Notes: generated by a model not told the origin, from the letters alone. Shown: positions 16,326 through 26,033, counted from the first letter of the stretch. The stretch: 42,893 nucleotides of DNA from Gemmatimonadota bacterium (GCA_026706635.1 JAPOYJ010000040.1:1-42893), one strand, 5' to 3'. Program-made: numbers and translations.

Positions 16326-16884
16326 GCAAACTCCTTTCGCGCTGTCAGGCCGACGGCCGGCAGTTACCTCGATTCCCGCATCGAATAGCAACACGCGCAC
16401 CGGTGGATGGTGCACCGCCGGACATTGCCATGTCAACCCCCCCATATTCACCAACGCAGGGCGGACAGGGGGCGGCAGGAGGATCGCGAAGCGCGAGAGG
16501 AGAGTGGACCATTTCGCCTGCATCCGCCTCCACCTTCCGCTCGCGCCTTCGGCTACCAGATCATGCCCAGTGCGCCGCGCCGGGGCGCATGACGGGAACC
16601 GGCTGGCTCCTCGGGCGGCTCCCCGAGCGGGTGCTCGGCACGTCGGCCCGCCGGATCACGATCACCACTGGAGAGGCCTCGTCGTAATGGCACGCGCTCG
16701 TGCGCGGGCCCGCGCATCCATATGGCAGCTGCGCGGCCATCGCGCCACCCACCGCGAGGCGGAACGGCCCCGCCCTCCAACTCCCCACCCAAGAAGCCGC
16801 CCCCGGCCGGGCCAACCCGACCGGGGGCGCTCACACCTTCAGGAAACTCGCGAACTACGTCGCCGCGAGACCCCTTCCGGAAGA
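16326..16884. other. Intergenic region without a supported gene
   Basis: Holds the ribosome site of the orphan kinase and, at 16799-16828, a hairpin that may end the giant gene. ORFs here are short, Arg/Pro/Gly-rich in several frames and lack ribosome sites. Confidence 0.5.
16799..16828 (-). terminator. Possible hairpin after the giant lipoprotein gene
   Basis: GCCCCCGG and CCGGGGGC form an 8-bp stem about 55 bp past the stop codon. The U-tract is poor, so intrinsic termination is uncertain. Confidence 0.35.
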
Positions 16885-19800
16885 CTACTTCTCGGTGTCC
16901 AGCACGGTGAATCTGATCGCGTACTCCACCTCATCGTCTCCGATGAAGTGCCCGTTGTCGTTGATGTCGTCCTGCTCCATCGCAATGAACGTCACTTCAT
17001 ACTCGCCGGCATTCGCCGCATCCGGCGGAGTGACATTGACATTCAGAGAGTACGTGGTCTGGTCCAACGAAACAGTGGCTCCTCCGGTGCCGTCGTTGAA
17101 CAGGCAGGTCCACTCCTTCGGACAACCGAGAGCCAGATCCAGGGAATCGAAGACCACGGCGTTGTCGAGTATTGTCCGGGCCTGGTCATCCACAGCATCG
17201 CGTCTCCACAAAACCACTCTCGTGGCGTACGCTCGTCCGGGAACGACGTTGGCCGCTTGCGTCTGTACTACAAGCCTATGATCCGTATTGTCAAGCCAGT
17301 TGACGGCGATGTCCGGATAGTCAACCTCGTCGTATCCGCCGCCGCTGGCATCCACCGCAATGTCAAAGTCGTTTCCATCCACGTCGCCAAAGACGTTGAA
17401 GACGGCTCCAGTATTCCAACTGGCCGCGTCGATATCCAGCGACGACAGGTCAGCGTCTCCACCACTTGTCGGTGCGATAACCAGATTCACAACAGCAGTG
17501 GGCTCGGTACTCAGCGTTGTGACCACCGGTGACCGGTAATTCTCGCCGTTGATGTCAGCCTCGACACCCTCGATTGCCGAAATCTCCGTCGGACCCACGA
17601 ACTGCTTGATGTCGTTGTCCACGAACGTCACAGCGATCGTCCCACTGCCCGCGTGACCAACGTCGCCCCCACTCGCCGTAATGGTGAAGGTGCTATCTTC
17701 GTTTTCGCCGTCGTCGTCTTCGGCATGGACCAGATCATATGCCTTCGTGTCGTGATCGGTACTGGTGAAGGTCCACGAACTGTCTCTAAAGACAACGGTA
17801 ACATCGTTGCCGGTGGTAGGATCGGCCCAGAGCGACACGCCCAGCTTCACTGCGTCGCCGCCCTCCTTCACCTCAACCGCATCGATCAGCTCGCCGTCCT
17901 CGTCTGTCACCTTGACGCGGTCGGTAGTCCGGAAAATGTCGATCGTGTACGTGGCAGTGCTGTCCCCCGCCTCCGCCGTCCCGGTGACAGAGAAGGTGCT
18001 CGTATGTCCGGCGGCTCTCAGCTGCACCCAGCCGATATCGCCCGACACCTCCGCGCGACTGTCGACCTCGGCGGCGATTTCGATCGAGTCACGATCCCAG
18101 CCGACGGTCATCTCGTAGCTGCTGCCGTCGGGATCGCCAGCCTCGAATCCCGGCACGGTGTCGCCGTCGACCGTCAGGTTCTTCAGCGTTGCGAGGACCG
18201 GGACGATGTCGGTGACCTTGAAGATGGTCTCGCGCTCGTACTCCCCCTGGTCCCGTTGACCGTCGTCGCGCTCCTGATAGAACACATACAGGGTCTCGAG
18301 ATAGTACGTGGCGTCGATCTCCTCACCCTCCCCATGCGGGTCGCCGGAATACGAGTAGCTGGCGGAATCCAGCCCGTACCTCTCTGTCTGGGTGCTTTTC
18401 AGGGTGTATACCCCGTCGTTCACCTCGTCCCACTCGAAGTCCTTATCCGTGGCAATGGAGGATTCGACGTTCGCGGTCGGGCTGACGCCCTCCAGCGTGA
18501 CGGTCATAGCCTCTTCGAGCTCCTCGTCCTCCTCGTACGGGCGCCCCGTGTAGGTGCGCGGCCAGAACGCGCCAGTCACCTGGTTGTTCGTCCACTGGTA
18601 CCCGTGTGTGACGCATTCGTCGTGCCCATTGTCAGGTGTGATGTCGCCGGAAGACTCGCCGCACAACCACATCTCCGGGTGGCCGCCGCCATCCGCACCG
18701 AAGGTGTTGAAGACGCCGTCGGCGTTTCTGACTCCGCGCGTCAGACCGATGCCGAAGGCGTCGATCTCCTTTGGACCCGCGTAGTGGCTCTTGTCCGTGC
18801 CGATGTCCGTAAGATTGATCTCGAGCTCGGTGTCGGTCGGGATCCTCGGGAAGCGCACCAACCAGTCGTTCACCCACTCGGCTGCGTCGTCGGCACCTAC
18901 GTCCTCAGTATCCGGGTCACCGTCGTGATCCCACTCGAATGTCGCGTAGCGACCAGCCCCGTCCGGGGATCTGAACGTCCAGCTCACGTCGTCCTCAAGG
19001 TGATCGCCGACCGGACGATGGTCCAGGGGCACATCGCCGCCGACCCAGCTGTCCGTAAAGCCGGGCCGCCCGTCCACCTCGCGGTAGAAGCCGAAGTAGA
19101 GCGACTGCGTGGTCCAATTGATCGAGATCGCACCAATGTCGGCGACCGCAGCGTCGGGCAGATCGAGCCCGGTGTGCGTGTACGACAGCGTCCCGCTGCT
19201 CTCCCACTCCTCCCCTGTTGCGTCGGGCTGGCCCTCTGCGTCTAGGACTACCGTGTACTCTCTCGGAATCTCAGCGACGGGGATGGAAGCTTCGCCTGTC
19301 GTGGCGGAGCCGTTTCTGCCAGCCGCCACGCTGACCGCCGCCGCACCGCCGATCACGGTTGCCTTCCATCCTGCCAGAGGCTTCCCGCCGACCTCCCTGT
19401 CGGCGCTCATCACGCTCCACCGGAAGTGCGAAGCGGTGTTGACAAGCCCGATCGTCTTCGTCGCGTCAGTGGTCCGCTCGGTGAACTCGAAGACCGCTTC
19501 GAAGCGCCCGGTGGGATCGAGGATCAGCAGATCGTCGTGGTAGTCGGATCTGTCGGGGTCGACCTCCACGATGACCACGCCATCGGTCGGCGTGCCCGGC
19601 CCGCCGGGGCCGTAGTCGTTCGCCCGGGCGAAGGTCACCGCCGCGGTGCCGCTGGCCGCAGTCGTGCCGCTACCGAGCGCATCGCGGCCTTCGCGGGCCG
19701 CCGCAAGGTTCGGATAGACCTGGTAGGCCACTCCCTCCACGCCGGTGGTCGTAGTGACGGTCCCGTTGGCCATGACCGCACCGATGTTGATCGTCTGCTT

Positions 19801-22800
19801 GGTGATCTCGTACGGAAGGTCCACCGTCTCCTCGGAGGTGCCGGTCAGCTCGACGCTCACCCCGGCGGAGTCGCCCGCGAAGCCGTATCCGGCGTTGTAC
19901 AGGTCGCCGTTGCTGGCCGTGTCGTGCCTCAGGGTGTACGTCCCGGCCTTGAGGTCCGTGAACTCGTAGCTCCCTTCGGCCGTGGCGCTCGCGTGCCAGG
20001 CACCGCCGCCCTCGTCCTCCAGGATCAGCTTGGCCATGGTCGCGGCCGCGCCCGCGAAGACGGGCTCGCCGTCGCCCCGGTCGCCGTTCTTGTCGACCTC
20101 GTCCAGGAAGAGCGTGCCGCTGATGGAGGCATCGCGGACGTGCTCGCCGCTGAAGTCGACGATCTCTGCCTCGTCGGAATCCCGGCCGTCGACGGTCACC
20201 TCAGTCACCTCGAAGACGTACCTGTCCGCATCGGGGTTGGCGATCGAAACCGTGTAGTCGCCCTTGCGCAGGCCGTCGAAGATGTACTTGCCGTCGCCGT
20301 CGGTCACCGCGCTGCCCTCGTCATCTCCCGAGAGCATCACCGTAACGCCCTCGAGGGGGTGGCCCTCGACGTGCACCTGGCCGCTGATGCTGCGCAGCAT
20401 CGAACCGGCGAAGGAGACATCGTCCTGCTCCTGACCAACCGCGACTCTGATTTCGCGCTCCGTGGTCTGGAAGTCGTACACCTTCTCGTCGGGGTTGGCG
20501 ATCGAAATCGTGTAGTCGCCCTTGCGCAGGCCGTCGAAGGCGTACTTGCCGTCGGCGTCGGTCACCGTCGCGTTGTCGTCCGGCGCATGCTCGCCCTCGA
20601 TCACGACCTCGACGTCGACGACGGGATCGCCGTCCGCCGTCACCTCGCCGCCGATCACCGCGGTCCTGACGATCGCGCCAACGAAGTTGATCGTCGCCGT
20701 ATCGTCGGTGGCGACGTACCCGCTCCACGCCACGAACTCCTGGCCAGCCAACGGGATCTTCGGGAAGTCGTACTCGTCGTCGTGCCCCGTGATCAGCACG
20801 GCGTACGTGTCGTCGAGAAGGCCGCCGAAGGTGAACTCGCCGTTGTCGTCCGTGATCTGGGTGCCGCCCATGACCGGCACGATCTTGGTCGGGGTGGCCA
20901 CCCTAAAGAGACTCGCATTCGCGCCGGCGATCATCTCGCCCTCGGCCGTTACCGAGCCCGTGATGACCACGGTGCGGAGCGACCGGCCCGCAAAGTACTC
21001 GGTCCTGCGCTCGCCTGGCATCAACGTGACGTCCACGCTCTCCGGCGCGTACTCGTACCCTTCCGGGTCGAAGCCGCTGAGCTCGAGGGTGTAGTCTCCA
21101 GCCGCGAGGCCAGGGAAGTCGTACTGGCCGTCGGCGTTCGTCTCCATCTCGGCGTCGTGCGCACCGCTCAGGGCGATGGTGATGTTGTCGGCGGGATCGC
21201 CGTCCAACGTGACGCGGCCGCTGATGCTGGCAGTGCGGAGCGGAATGCCGTGTTCGAAGAGGACCTCGGCCATCTCGCGCAGTTCGACCCTTATCGACCG
21301 TTCGGCCGGGTCGAACTCGAACCCCCTCTCGTATCCGGAGATGGCAACCGTGTAGTCGCCAGCGTGGAGACGATCGAGCGAGAACGCGCCCGCGGCGTCG
21401 GTGAGCGCGGTGACCGTCTCGTCGGCCCTGCCGCCCGATACCGTCACCGTAACGTCGGCAAGCGGCTCGCCTTCGGCGGCCACGGTGCCGTAGATCCCGA
21501 CCGTGCGGAGCTTGACGCCCGGGAAGTCGACCTCGGCCACCTCGCCCAGTTCGACCATGATCGTCTGCGACGGCGAGTCGAATTCGTATTCGTCGGCGTC
21601 GAAGCCGGAGACGGTGATGGTGTATTCGCCCGCGTGGAGACGATCAAGCGAGTACGTGCCCTCGGCGTCGGTGAGCGCAGCGAGCGTCTCGTCGGCCCTG
21701 CCGCCCGATATGGTCACTGTGACGCCGCCGAGCGCCTCGCCTTCGGCGGCTACGGTACCGAAGATCTCGACCGTGCGGAGCTTGGCGCCCGCGAAGTCGA
21801 CGTTGGCCATCTCGCCCAGTTCGACCGAAATCGACCGCGACGCCGCCTCGAATTCGTACTCCTCGGTGTCGAAGCCGGAGATGGCGACCATATAGTCTCC
21901 CGCGTGCAGCCGATCGAGCGAGTACGCGCCCGCGGCGTCGGTGAGCGCGGTGACCACCTCGTCGGCCCTGCCGCCCGATACCGTCACGGTGGCGCCGGCG
22001 AGCGGTTCGCCGTCGGTGGTTACGGTACCCATGATCTCGACCGTGCGGAGCACTATGCCGTCGAAGCCGATGTCAGCCGTCTCGCGCAGTCCGACCGAAA
22101 TCGACTGCGACGCCAGCTCGAACTCGTATTCGTCGGTGTCGAAGCCGGAGATGGCGACCGTGTAGTCGCCCGCGTGGAGATGATCGGCCGAGTACGCGCC
22201 CTCCACGTCGGTGATCGCGGTGACCACCTCGTCGGCCCTGCCGCCCGATATCGTCACGGTGACGCTGGCGAGCGGGTCGCCCTCGATGCTGACCTGGCCC
22301 GAGATCGCGGCCGTGCGCAGCTCGATGCCGTCGAAGTCGACCGTGGCGGTCTCCCTGAGCGCGACCGTCACGCTGGCGGAGGTCTCGCCGAAGCCGTACT
22401 CGTCGGTGTCGTACCCCGAAATGCCGACCGAGTAGCTGCCCGCGTGCAGACGGGTGAATGCCCACTGGCCAGCCGCGTCGGTGACCACCGACAGATCCGC
22501 GCCCTCGCCGGTCAGGCTGACGGTGACGCCCTCAAGGCCGGTGCCCTCGATCGTTACCGCGCCGCTGACTGCCGCCGTGCGAAGCGCGATTCCGTCGAAG
22601 GGCACGTCCGCTGTCTCGGCGCGGGCGACCGTAACGTTCCGCGAGGTCACCGCGAAGCCGTACTCGTCGGTGTCGTAGCCCGAAATTGCGATCGCGTAGT
22701 CGCCCTTCCGGAGCTCCGTGAAGCTGAACTGGCCGCCGCTGTTGGTCCCGACCTCGAGGTCGCGGTCCACGCCCTGGAGGCTGACCGTGACGCCCGCGAG

Positions 22801-23445
22801 TCCCTCGCCGTCTACGGTCACCTGGCCCATGACGGCCGAGGTGCGCAGATAGCTCCCCTGGAAGTCGAGCTCCTCAGTCTCGCCGACCGCGACCTCGGCG
22901 ACCGCGGAGGTGGCGGGGAAGCCGATGTCATCGTCATCGAAGCCCGATATCTCGACGGTGTGGATGCCCGCCCGGAGGCCAGGGAAGCTGTAGGCCCCGA
23001 TGGCGCTCGTCGTCGTCTCGGCTTCGGACATCCCCGTGAGCTTCACGATCACTCCCTCGAGCCCGGCCCCCTCCACCGTCACCTCACCGTCAATGGACGA
23101 GGTGCGGATCCAGGAGCCGGTGAAGTTGACCGTCACCTTCTGGCCGTCGTTCGCAATCGTCGCGGACTGGTCGGTCTCATCGAAGCTCCCGTCCTCCGCA
23201 AAGCCGCTGATCGTGACGGTGTAGGTCCCGGCCTCGACGTCCGCGAAGCTGAAGGAACCCGTGCTGGTAGTGGTGGCGGTGGCGCCGGTGTTGAGCTTCA
23301 CCGTGACGCCGGCCTGCTGCTCGCCCTCGATCACCACCTGCCCGCCGATCGACCCCAAGGCCAGGGGGGGAGTCGGATCTCCGCAGGCGTTGACCAGAGG
23401 GACCGCCAGCAAAGCGGCGGCCGCCAGTAGCTTGATTCTGTTCAT
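16885..23445 (-). CDS. Giant surface lipoprotein with carboxypeptidase-regulatory-like repeats
   Basis: 2186 residues from ATG 23445, giving a lipoprotein signal ending LVNACGD. About the first 1200 residues are tandem ~90-residue beta-sandwich units of the CarboxypepD_reg/prealbumin-like type, each with a core like GEPLAGVTVTVSGG, T-DAxGxYSxDxLHAGDY and VAISGFDTDEYEF. An SdrD-B-like unit (GTLFLDEVDKNGDRGDGEP) follows, then divergent beta domains, and near the C-terminus a Calx-beta/cadherin-like domain (VEVKEGGDAVKLGVSL, TIAVTFVDND). No enzyme motif is seen. The likely role is a long stalk or adhesin on the cell surface. An in-frame upstream ATG at 23610 with a better ribosome site could extend the protein by 55 residues but would bury the signal peptide. 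Confidence 0.85.
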   Translation of the reverse strand: MNRIKLLAAAALLAVPLVNACGDPTPPLALGSIGGQVVIEGEQQAGVTVKLNTGATATTTSTGSFSFADVEAGTYTVTISGFAEDGSFDETDQSATIANDGQKVTVNFTGSWIRTSSIDGEVTVEGAGLEGVIVKLTGMSEAETTTSAIGAYSFPGLRAGIHTVEISGFDDDDIGFPATSAVAEVAVGETEELDFQGSYLRTSAVMGQVTVDGEGLAGVTVSLQGVDRDLEVGTNSGGQFSFTELRKGDYAIAISGYDTDEYGFAVTSRNVTVARAETADVPFDGIALRTAAVSGAVTIEGTGLEGVTVSLTGEGADLSVVTDAAGQWAFTRLHAGSYSVGISGYDTDEYGFGETSASVTVALRETATVDFDGIELRTAAISGQVSIEGDPLASVTVTISGGRADEVVTAITDVEGAYSADHLHAGDYTVAISGFDTDEYEFELASQSISVGLRETADIGFDGIVLRTVEIMGTVTTDGEPLAGATVTVSGGRADEVVTALTDAAGAYSLDRLHAGDYMVAISGFDTEEYEFEAASRSISVELGEMANVDFAGAKLRTVEIFGTVAAEGEALGGVTVTISGGRADETLAALTDAEGTYSLDRLHAGEYTITVSGFDADEYEFDSPSQTIMVELGEVAEVDFPGVKLRTVGIYGTVAAEGEPLADVTVTVSGGRADETVTALTDAAGAFSLDRLHAGDYTVAISGYERGFEFDPAERSIRVELREMAEVLFEHGIPLRTASISGRVTLDGDPADNITIALSGAHDAEMETNADGQYDFPGLAAGDYTLELSGFDPEGYEYAPESVDVTLMPGERRTEYFAGRSLRTVVITGSVTAEGEMIAGANASLFRVATPTKIVPVMGGTQITDDNGEFTFGGLLDDTYAVLITGHDDEYDFPKIPLAGQEFVAWSGYVATDDTATINFVGAIVRTAVIGGEVTADGDPVVDVEVVIEGEHAPDDNATVTDADGKYAFDGLRKGDYTISIANPDEKVYDFQTTEREIRVAVGQEQDDVSFAGSMLRSISGQVHVEGHPLEGVTVMLSGDDEGSAVTDGDGKYIFDGLRKGDYTVSIANPDADRYVFEVTEVTVDGRDSDEAEIVDFSGEHVRDASISGTLFLDEVDKNGDRGDGEPVFAGAAATMAKLILEDEGGGAWHASATAEGSYEFTDLKAGTYTLRHDTASNGDLYNAGYGFAGDSAGVSVELTGTSEETVDLPYEITKQTINIGAVMANGTVTTTTGVEGVAYQVYPNLAAAREGRDALGSGTTAASGTAAVTFARANDYGPGGPGTPTDGVVIVEVDPDRSDYHDDLLILDPTGRFEAVFEFTERTTDATKTIGLVNTASHFRWSVMSADREVGGKPLAGWKATVIGGAAAVSVAAGRNGSATTGEASIPVAEIPREYTVVLDAEGQPDATGEEWESSGTLSYTHTGLDLPDAAVADIGAISINWTTQSLYFGFYREVDGRPGFTDSWVGGDVPLDHRPVGDHLEDDVSWTFRSPDGAGRYATFEWDHDGDPDTEDVGADDAAEWVNDWLVRFPRIPTDTELEINLTDIGTDKSHYAGPKEIDAFGIGLTRGVRNADGVFNTFGADGGGHPEMWLCGESSGDITPDNGHDECVTHGYQWTNNQVTGAFWPRTYTGRPYEEDEELEEAMTVTLEGVSPTANVESSIATDKDFEWDEVNDGVYTLKSTQTERYGLDSASYSYSGDPHGEGEEIDATYYLETLYVFYQERDDGQRDQGEYERETIFKVTDIVPVLATLKNLTVDGDTVPGFEAGDPDGSSYEMTVGWDRDSIEIAAEVDSRAEVSGDIGWVQLRAAGHTSTFSVTGTAEAGDSTATYTIDIFRTTDRVKVTDEDGELIDAVEVKEGGDAVKLGVSLWADPTTGNDVTVVFRDSSWTFTSTDHDTKAYDLVHAEDDDGENEDSTFTITASGGDVGHAGSGTIAVTFVDNDIKQFVGPTEISAIEGVEADINGENYRSPVVTTLSTEPTAVVNLVIAPTSGGDADLSSLDIDAASWNTGAVFNVFGDVDGNDFDIAVDASGGGYDEVDYPDIAVNWLDNTDHRLVVQTQAANVVPGRAYATRVVLWRRDAVDDQARTILDNAVVFDSLDLALGCPKEWTCLFNDGTGGATVSLDQTTYSLNVNVTPPDAANAGEYEVTFIAMEQDDINDNGHFIGDDEVEYAIRFTVLDTEK
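21232..22320 (-). repeat. 270-bp tandem units in the giant lipoprotein gene
   Basis: The marker cCGTGCGgAG recurs at about 21231, 21501, 21771, 22041 and 22311, spaced 270 bp (90 codons). Units are close to identical at DNA level here, and diverge with small length changes on both sides (about 20250-23400). This indicates recent duplication or gene conversion. Confidence 0.85.
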
Positions 23446-23610
23446 CGTCTTCCGTTCCTCATGTGGGATGGGGGAATTTTCGCTGCCCCGGCTTTCCAGC
23501 CGGCCTCGTGCCGGAGGATCCGCAGGCAGTGAGAGTTTCTGGTGAGCGTCTCCCGGGAGGACCGCACGCGCGGTCGCCCGAGAGACGATGCTCTTGGGGT
23601 TGTCCCTCAT
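23446..23610 (-). other. Upstream reading frame or leader peptide before the giant gene
   Basis: Opens at ATG 23610 behind CAAGGAG and reads in frame into the giant gene (MRDNPKSIVSRATARAV...). Start codon, ribosome site and first codons (MRDN) match the module copy before the FtsZ-like ORF (MRNK). It could be an N-terminal extension, a leader peptide, or a leftover of the module insertion. Confidence 0.4.
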
Positions 23611-23780
23611 TTCGGTTTCTCCTTGAGAATGGGTTTGGAACTTGCTGCGTATTTCAATATTGGTGCCGCTTTCCGGTGCTCCTACCGGGAAAACCTGGTG
23701 TTTTTGACGGGGAATCCCCGGCCTCGTCGCGAAGGGAGTTTCCTGTTGCCGAGTGTTGGCGGCGGCGTCCGGCGGGGCAA
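23605..23780. repeat. Repeated module, copy 2, left block
   Basis: Matches 14550-14736: ribosome site and start, hairpin TTTCCGGT-GCTCCT-ACCGGGAAA, TTGACGGGGAA, GTTGGCGGCGGCGTCC. It is the 5' region of the giant lipoprotein gene. Confidence 0.8.
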
Positions 23781-24375
23781 ATGCCGTACGGAGCGCCCTG
23801 GAACTCTATCGACACGGCACTTCACCCTTCGCAGTGGGGGGTTGGGTAGCGGAACCTGCACGCCTACTACAGGCGGAAGCGCGAAGGTTCCACGGGCTTC
23901 CCAGTGGGGGTGGGAACGCGGCCTACGTCATCCTCTTCGCAATCCGCTTCGCGATTCTGCCCGCGTGGAGCACTCGAACGCAGCCCACGACGACGGTGGG
24001 GATCTGGAGCGTGCGGTGGGGATCTGGAGCGTGCGGAACCTGCCGTCTGGGTCCCGCTCGCGTGGGTGCCAGCCTTCTCGGTGGGGGCTCATCGGCCCGT
24101 CCACGATGGCTCTCGCAGTCGGTCTGGTCGTCGGACTGGACCGGTCCTCGGTCTCCGGCTACTGGGACCTGACCCGGGAGACGTTCGTTGTGGCCGTCCT
24201 GCTCACCCTGGGATTCTTCCCCGCTAGGCCGGCTGACAGAACGACTCAGGCGCCAGGGAGACGGGCAGTACCAGGATCAGCGTGTAGAGGAGAACTAGCC
24301 CGAACTTCAGCCACCGCCGGTGTCCACCTGATCCTCTCGGCAGGCCGGGTAGTCGTGGTGTTCGCGGCGGCGATG
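23781..24375. other. ~600-bp mosaic insertion between the two blocks of module copy 2
   Basis: Absent from copy 1. It contains a perfect 20-bp tandem duplication (23995-24014 and 24015-24034) and hydrophobic ORF pieces on both strands: plus near 24105 (VGLVVGLDRSS, FVVAVLLTLGFF) and minus near 24224-24330 (LKFGLVLLYTLILVLPVSL). These look like fragments of membrane-protein genes. No complete gene is supported. Confidence 0.45.
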
Positions 24376-24750
24376 ACGTCGATCGTTGATACGCGAGGTG
24401 CGGGGGTTTGCCCGCCATCCGCAGACATGGATTTCCCCTACAAATTGCCGGGTTTTTCCTCGCAGAAACGCTCACACGCCTTGTCGATGTTGGAGTCAGA
24501 CTGAAACAACCGGCTCCGGCTGCGGGACCATTCGAGACTGCGGAAAAGAGTGATGAAGCAATGGACTCACCTGCTTTCCGGCGTGGCCATCGCGGCCACG
24601 ATGGTCCACTGCGCCGCCACCGTGGCCGTCTGTCGCGACCAACGAGCCGCGCCCGAAGGATGTAGGTCACACGACGACCCGGGAAGCACCGGTCCACGGT
24701 TGCCCCACCGGGCCATACGACCATCTGGACGCGCGGATGTCAGTGTGGAG
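24376..24750. repeat. Repeated module, copy 2, right block
   Basis: Matches 14748-15122 over about 370 bp: GATCGTTGA, GGGGGTTTGCCCGCCATCC, GATTTCCCCTACAAATTGCC, CGGCTCCGGCTGCGGGACC, the small rightward ORF and GGTCCACGGTTGCC. Divergence is roughly one in five bases by eye. Confidence 0.8.
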
Positions 24751-24756
24751 GCATGA
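24553..24756 (+). CDS. Small secreted-type ORF of repeated module, copy 2
   Basis: 67 residues (MKQWTHLLSGVAIAATMVH...), paralogous to the ORF at 14922. The N-terminus is signal-peptide-like; GAAAAGAG is a weak ribosome site. It stops earlier than copy 1. Many substitutions change residues, so coding status is doubtful. Confidence 0.3.
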   Translation: MKQWTHLLSGVAIAATMVHCAATVAVCRDQRAAPEGCRSHDDPGSTGPRLPHRAIRPSGRADVSVEA

Positions 24757-25289
24757 GATGATTGTCACAATCAGGGTCCGGCCGTCGCAACATGGCGGCA
24801 AGGACGAATACGTGCGGCTGGCCGAGATGGCGACCACGGGTGAGGTCTTGACAGAGCTTGCCGCCACGGCGCGGTATTACGCAAGAATCCGGAATCACCA
24901 CCACCGGGCGACCGCTTGGTCGTTCTACGGAAAGGTGCTGGCAACCGTTGGCGCGAGCCCTGCGCATTCCAGCGGTTTCGACCACCCGTTCCGTCGATTT
25001 CAATCACCGATTCCCGACGATTTCGATCACCTGGGTGAAGCGGAGGACCGCGGCGGTGCCGGAGGCGAGGTGCAGGAACTCGCGCACGGCCACTTTCGGC
25101 CCGGCGTGGATGTCCCAGGACATGTAGCAGCCCGTGGACACACCTCCCCCGGAGCAGCAGGCGGAGCACCGACAGGGGCCTCCTCGAGGACGATTGGAGG
25201 GACCATGCGACACAAGACGGCGGCGCTCTGCCCGAGTGGACGGGAAAGTCGATAGCGACCCGAACGGGCCGTCTCGCCCACGTTGGGCG
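24757..25289. other. Decayed intergenic DNA
   Basis: No gene is supported. A minus-strand ORF end at about 25004-25126 (AVREFLHLASGTAAV) resembles the signal region of a secreted protein but stops at once. A CTAG palindrome end follows at 25124. Confidence 0.4.
25124..25151 (-). repeat. CTAG palindrome element, end fragment
   Basis: GTAGCAGCCCGTGGACA then CACCTCCC matches the reversed right end. The rest is lost. Confidence 0.6.
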
Positions 25290-25814
25290 ATGCACCCTTC
25301 GCAGCCGTCGGCGACGCTGGCACTTCGACCCTCGCTCGGCGCGGTGCGCGGCCTGCTCGCGCTCCTGGTCGCGACCTCGGGGTGCCTGAGGGACATGGAT
25401 GAGCTGAAGCCCGCACCCTTTCCCGCCGAGCCGGCGGTCTTCCACGACCGAGTACACCAGCCTTGTCTACGCGGGGATCGAGTTCACCTCGCCGACCGTT
25501 GACGTCACTCCGACGACCCGCATCCGCCTTGACCTAGTGCGGACGCTCGCCGACCCCACTCTCTTCCCGAGAGTCGCCTCGGCATGAGCGCAACTGTAAA
25601 CCGAGTAGTCGGAGGAGGGGATCGTCTGGTTCGTCGACGACACCTATCACAGCGTCGGCAGGACGATACGCCGGGGCAGTGGGTATTCGACCAACCCTCC
25701 TTCATCCTCCCGAACGTGGCCGTGGGCGGACACTTCGTCGGCTCCCCCGACGCGTCCACGACGTTCCCGCAGTCGATGCCCGTCGACTGGGTGCGCGTCC
25801 ACCAGCAGGAGTAG
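25290..25814 (+). pseudogene. GH16 endo-beta-1,3-glucanase-like pseudogene
   Basis: Pieces of a secreted family-16 laminarinase lie in order but in different frames. From 25290 a lipoprotein signal (ALLVATSGCLRDMDE). At about 25445-25585 a carbohydrate-binding-type segment (EYTSLVYAGIEFTSPTVDV). At about 25605-25814 the family's C-terminal part (IVWFVDDTYHSV, then WVFDQPSFILPNVAVGG, GSPDASTTFPQSMPVDWVRV). The catalytic ExDxxE segment is missing and at least two frameshifts are needed, so it is dead. An ancestor degraded laminarin-like glucans. Confidence 0.8.
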
Positions 25815-25833
25815 TGACCGTGCGGACGATCAA

Positions 25834-25925
25834 CCTGGCAACCCGTGGACACCCTCCCACGGCAGGAGCAGCGCTGCATGCGTGCTGGATCGCTTCGCTC
25901 TGCGTTGCTTCTTGGGCCAGTGGCT
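25834..25925 (-). repeat. CTAG palindrome element, right half plus centre
   Basis: CTGGCAACCCGTGGACACC, CCTCCCACGGCA, GCAGCGCTGCATG, CTGGATCGCTTCGCTCTGCG and TTGCTTC match the reversed right half. It sits directly after the GH16 pseudogene. Confidence 0.8.
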
Positions 25926-25959
25926 CCGCCATGCGCCCCGCGACTCCACTTGCACTATC

Positions 25960-25977
25960 GGTAAACAAATGGTTACA
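25960..25977. promoter_or_regulatory. Single GGTAA-N8-TTACA dyad (site E)
   Basis: One 18-bp dyad of the same type as sites A-D, with no second dyad 21 bp away. It is 56 bp upstream of the next gene (26034) and 35 bp after a CTAG palindrome. Confidence 0.4.
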
Positions 25978-26033
25978 ATGGGCCCCCTGCAGGACCGTAT
26001 CGCTCCCACCGCCCCCGGAGCAGCCGGATCGAA

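Noticed and set aside
21232-22320. CRISPR array
   Set aside because: The repeats are 270-bp coding units without unique short spacers, and no cas genes are present.
19426-23430. A 1334-residue plus-strand ORF
   Set aside because: It is the antisense of the repeat units of the giant lipoprotein; it has no ribosome site or recognisable domain and follows from GC-rich codon bias.
24737-25255. 172-residue plus-strand ORF after module copy 2
   Set aside because: No domain, irregular composition, and it runs through a palindrome end; likely chance ORF in decayed DNA.
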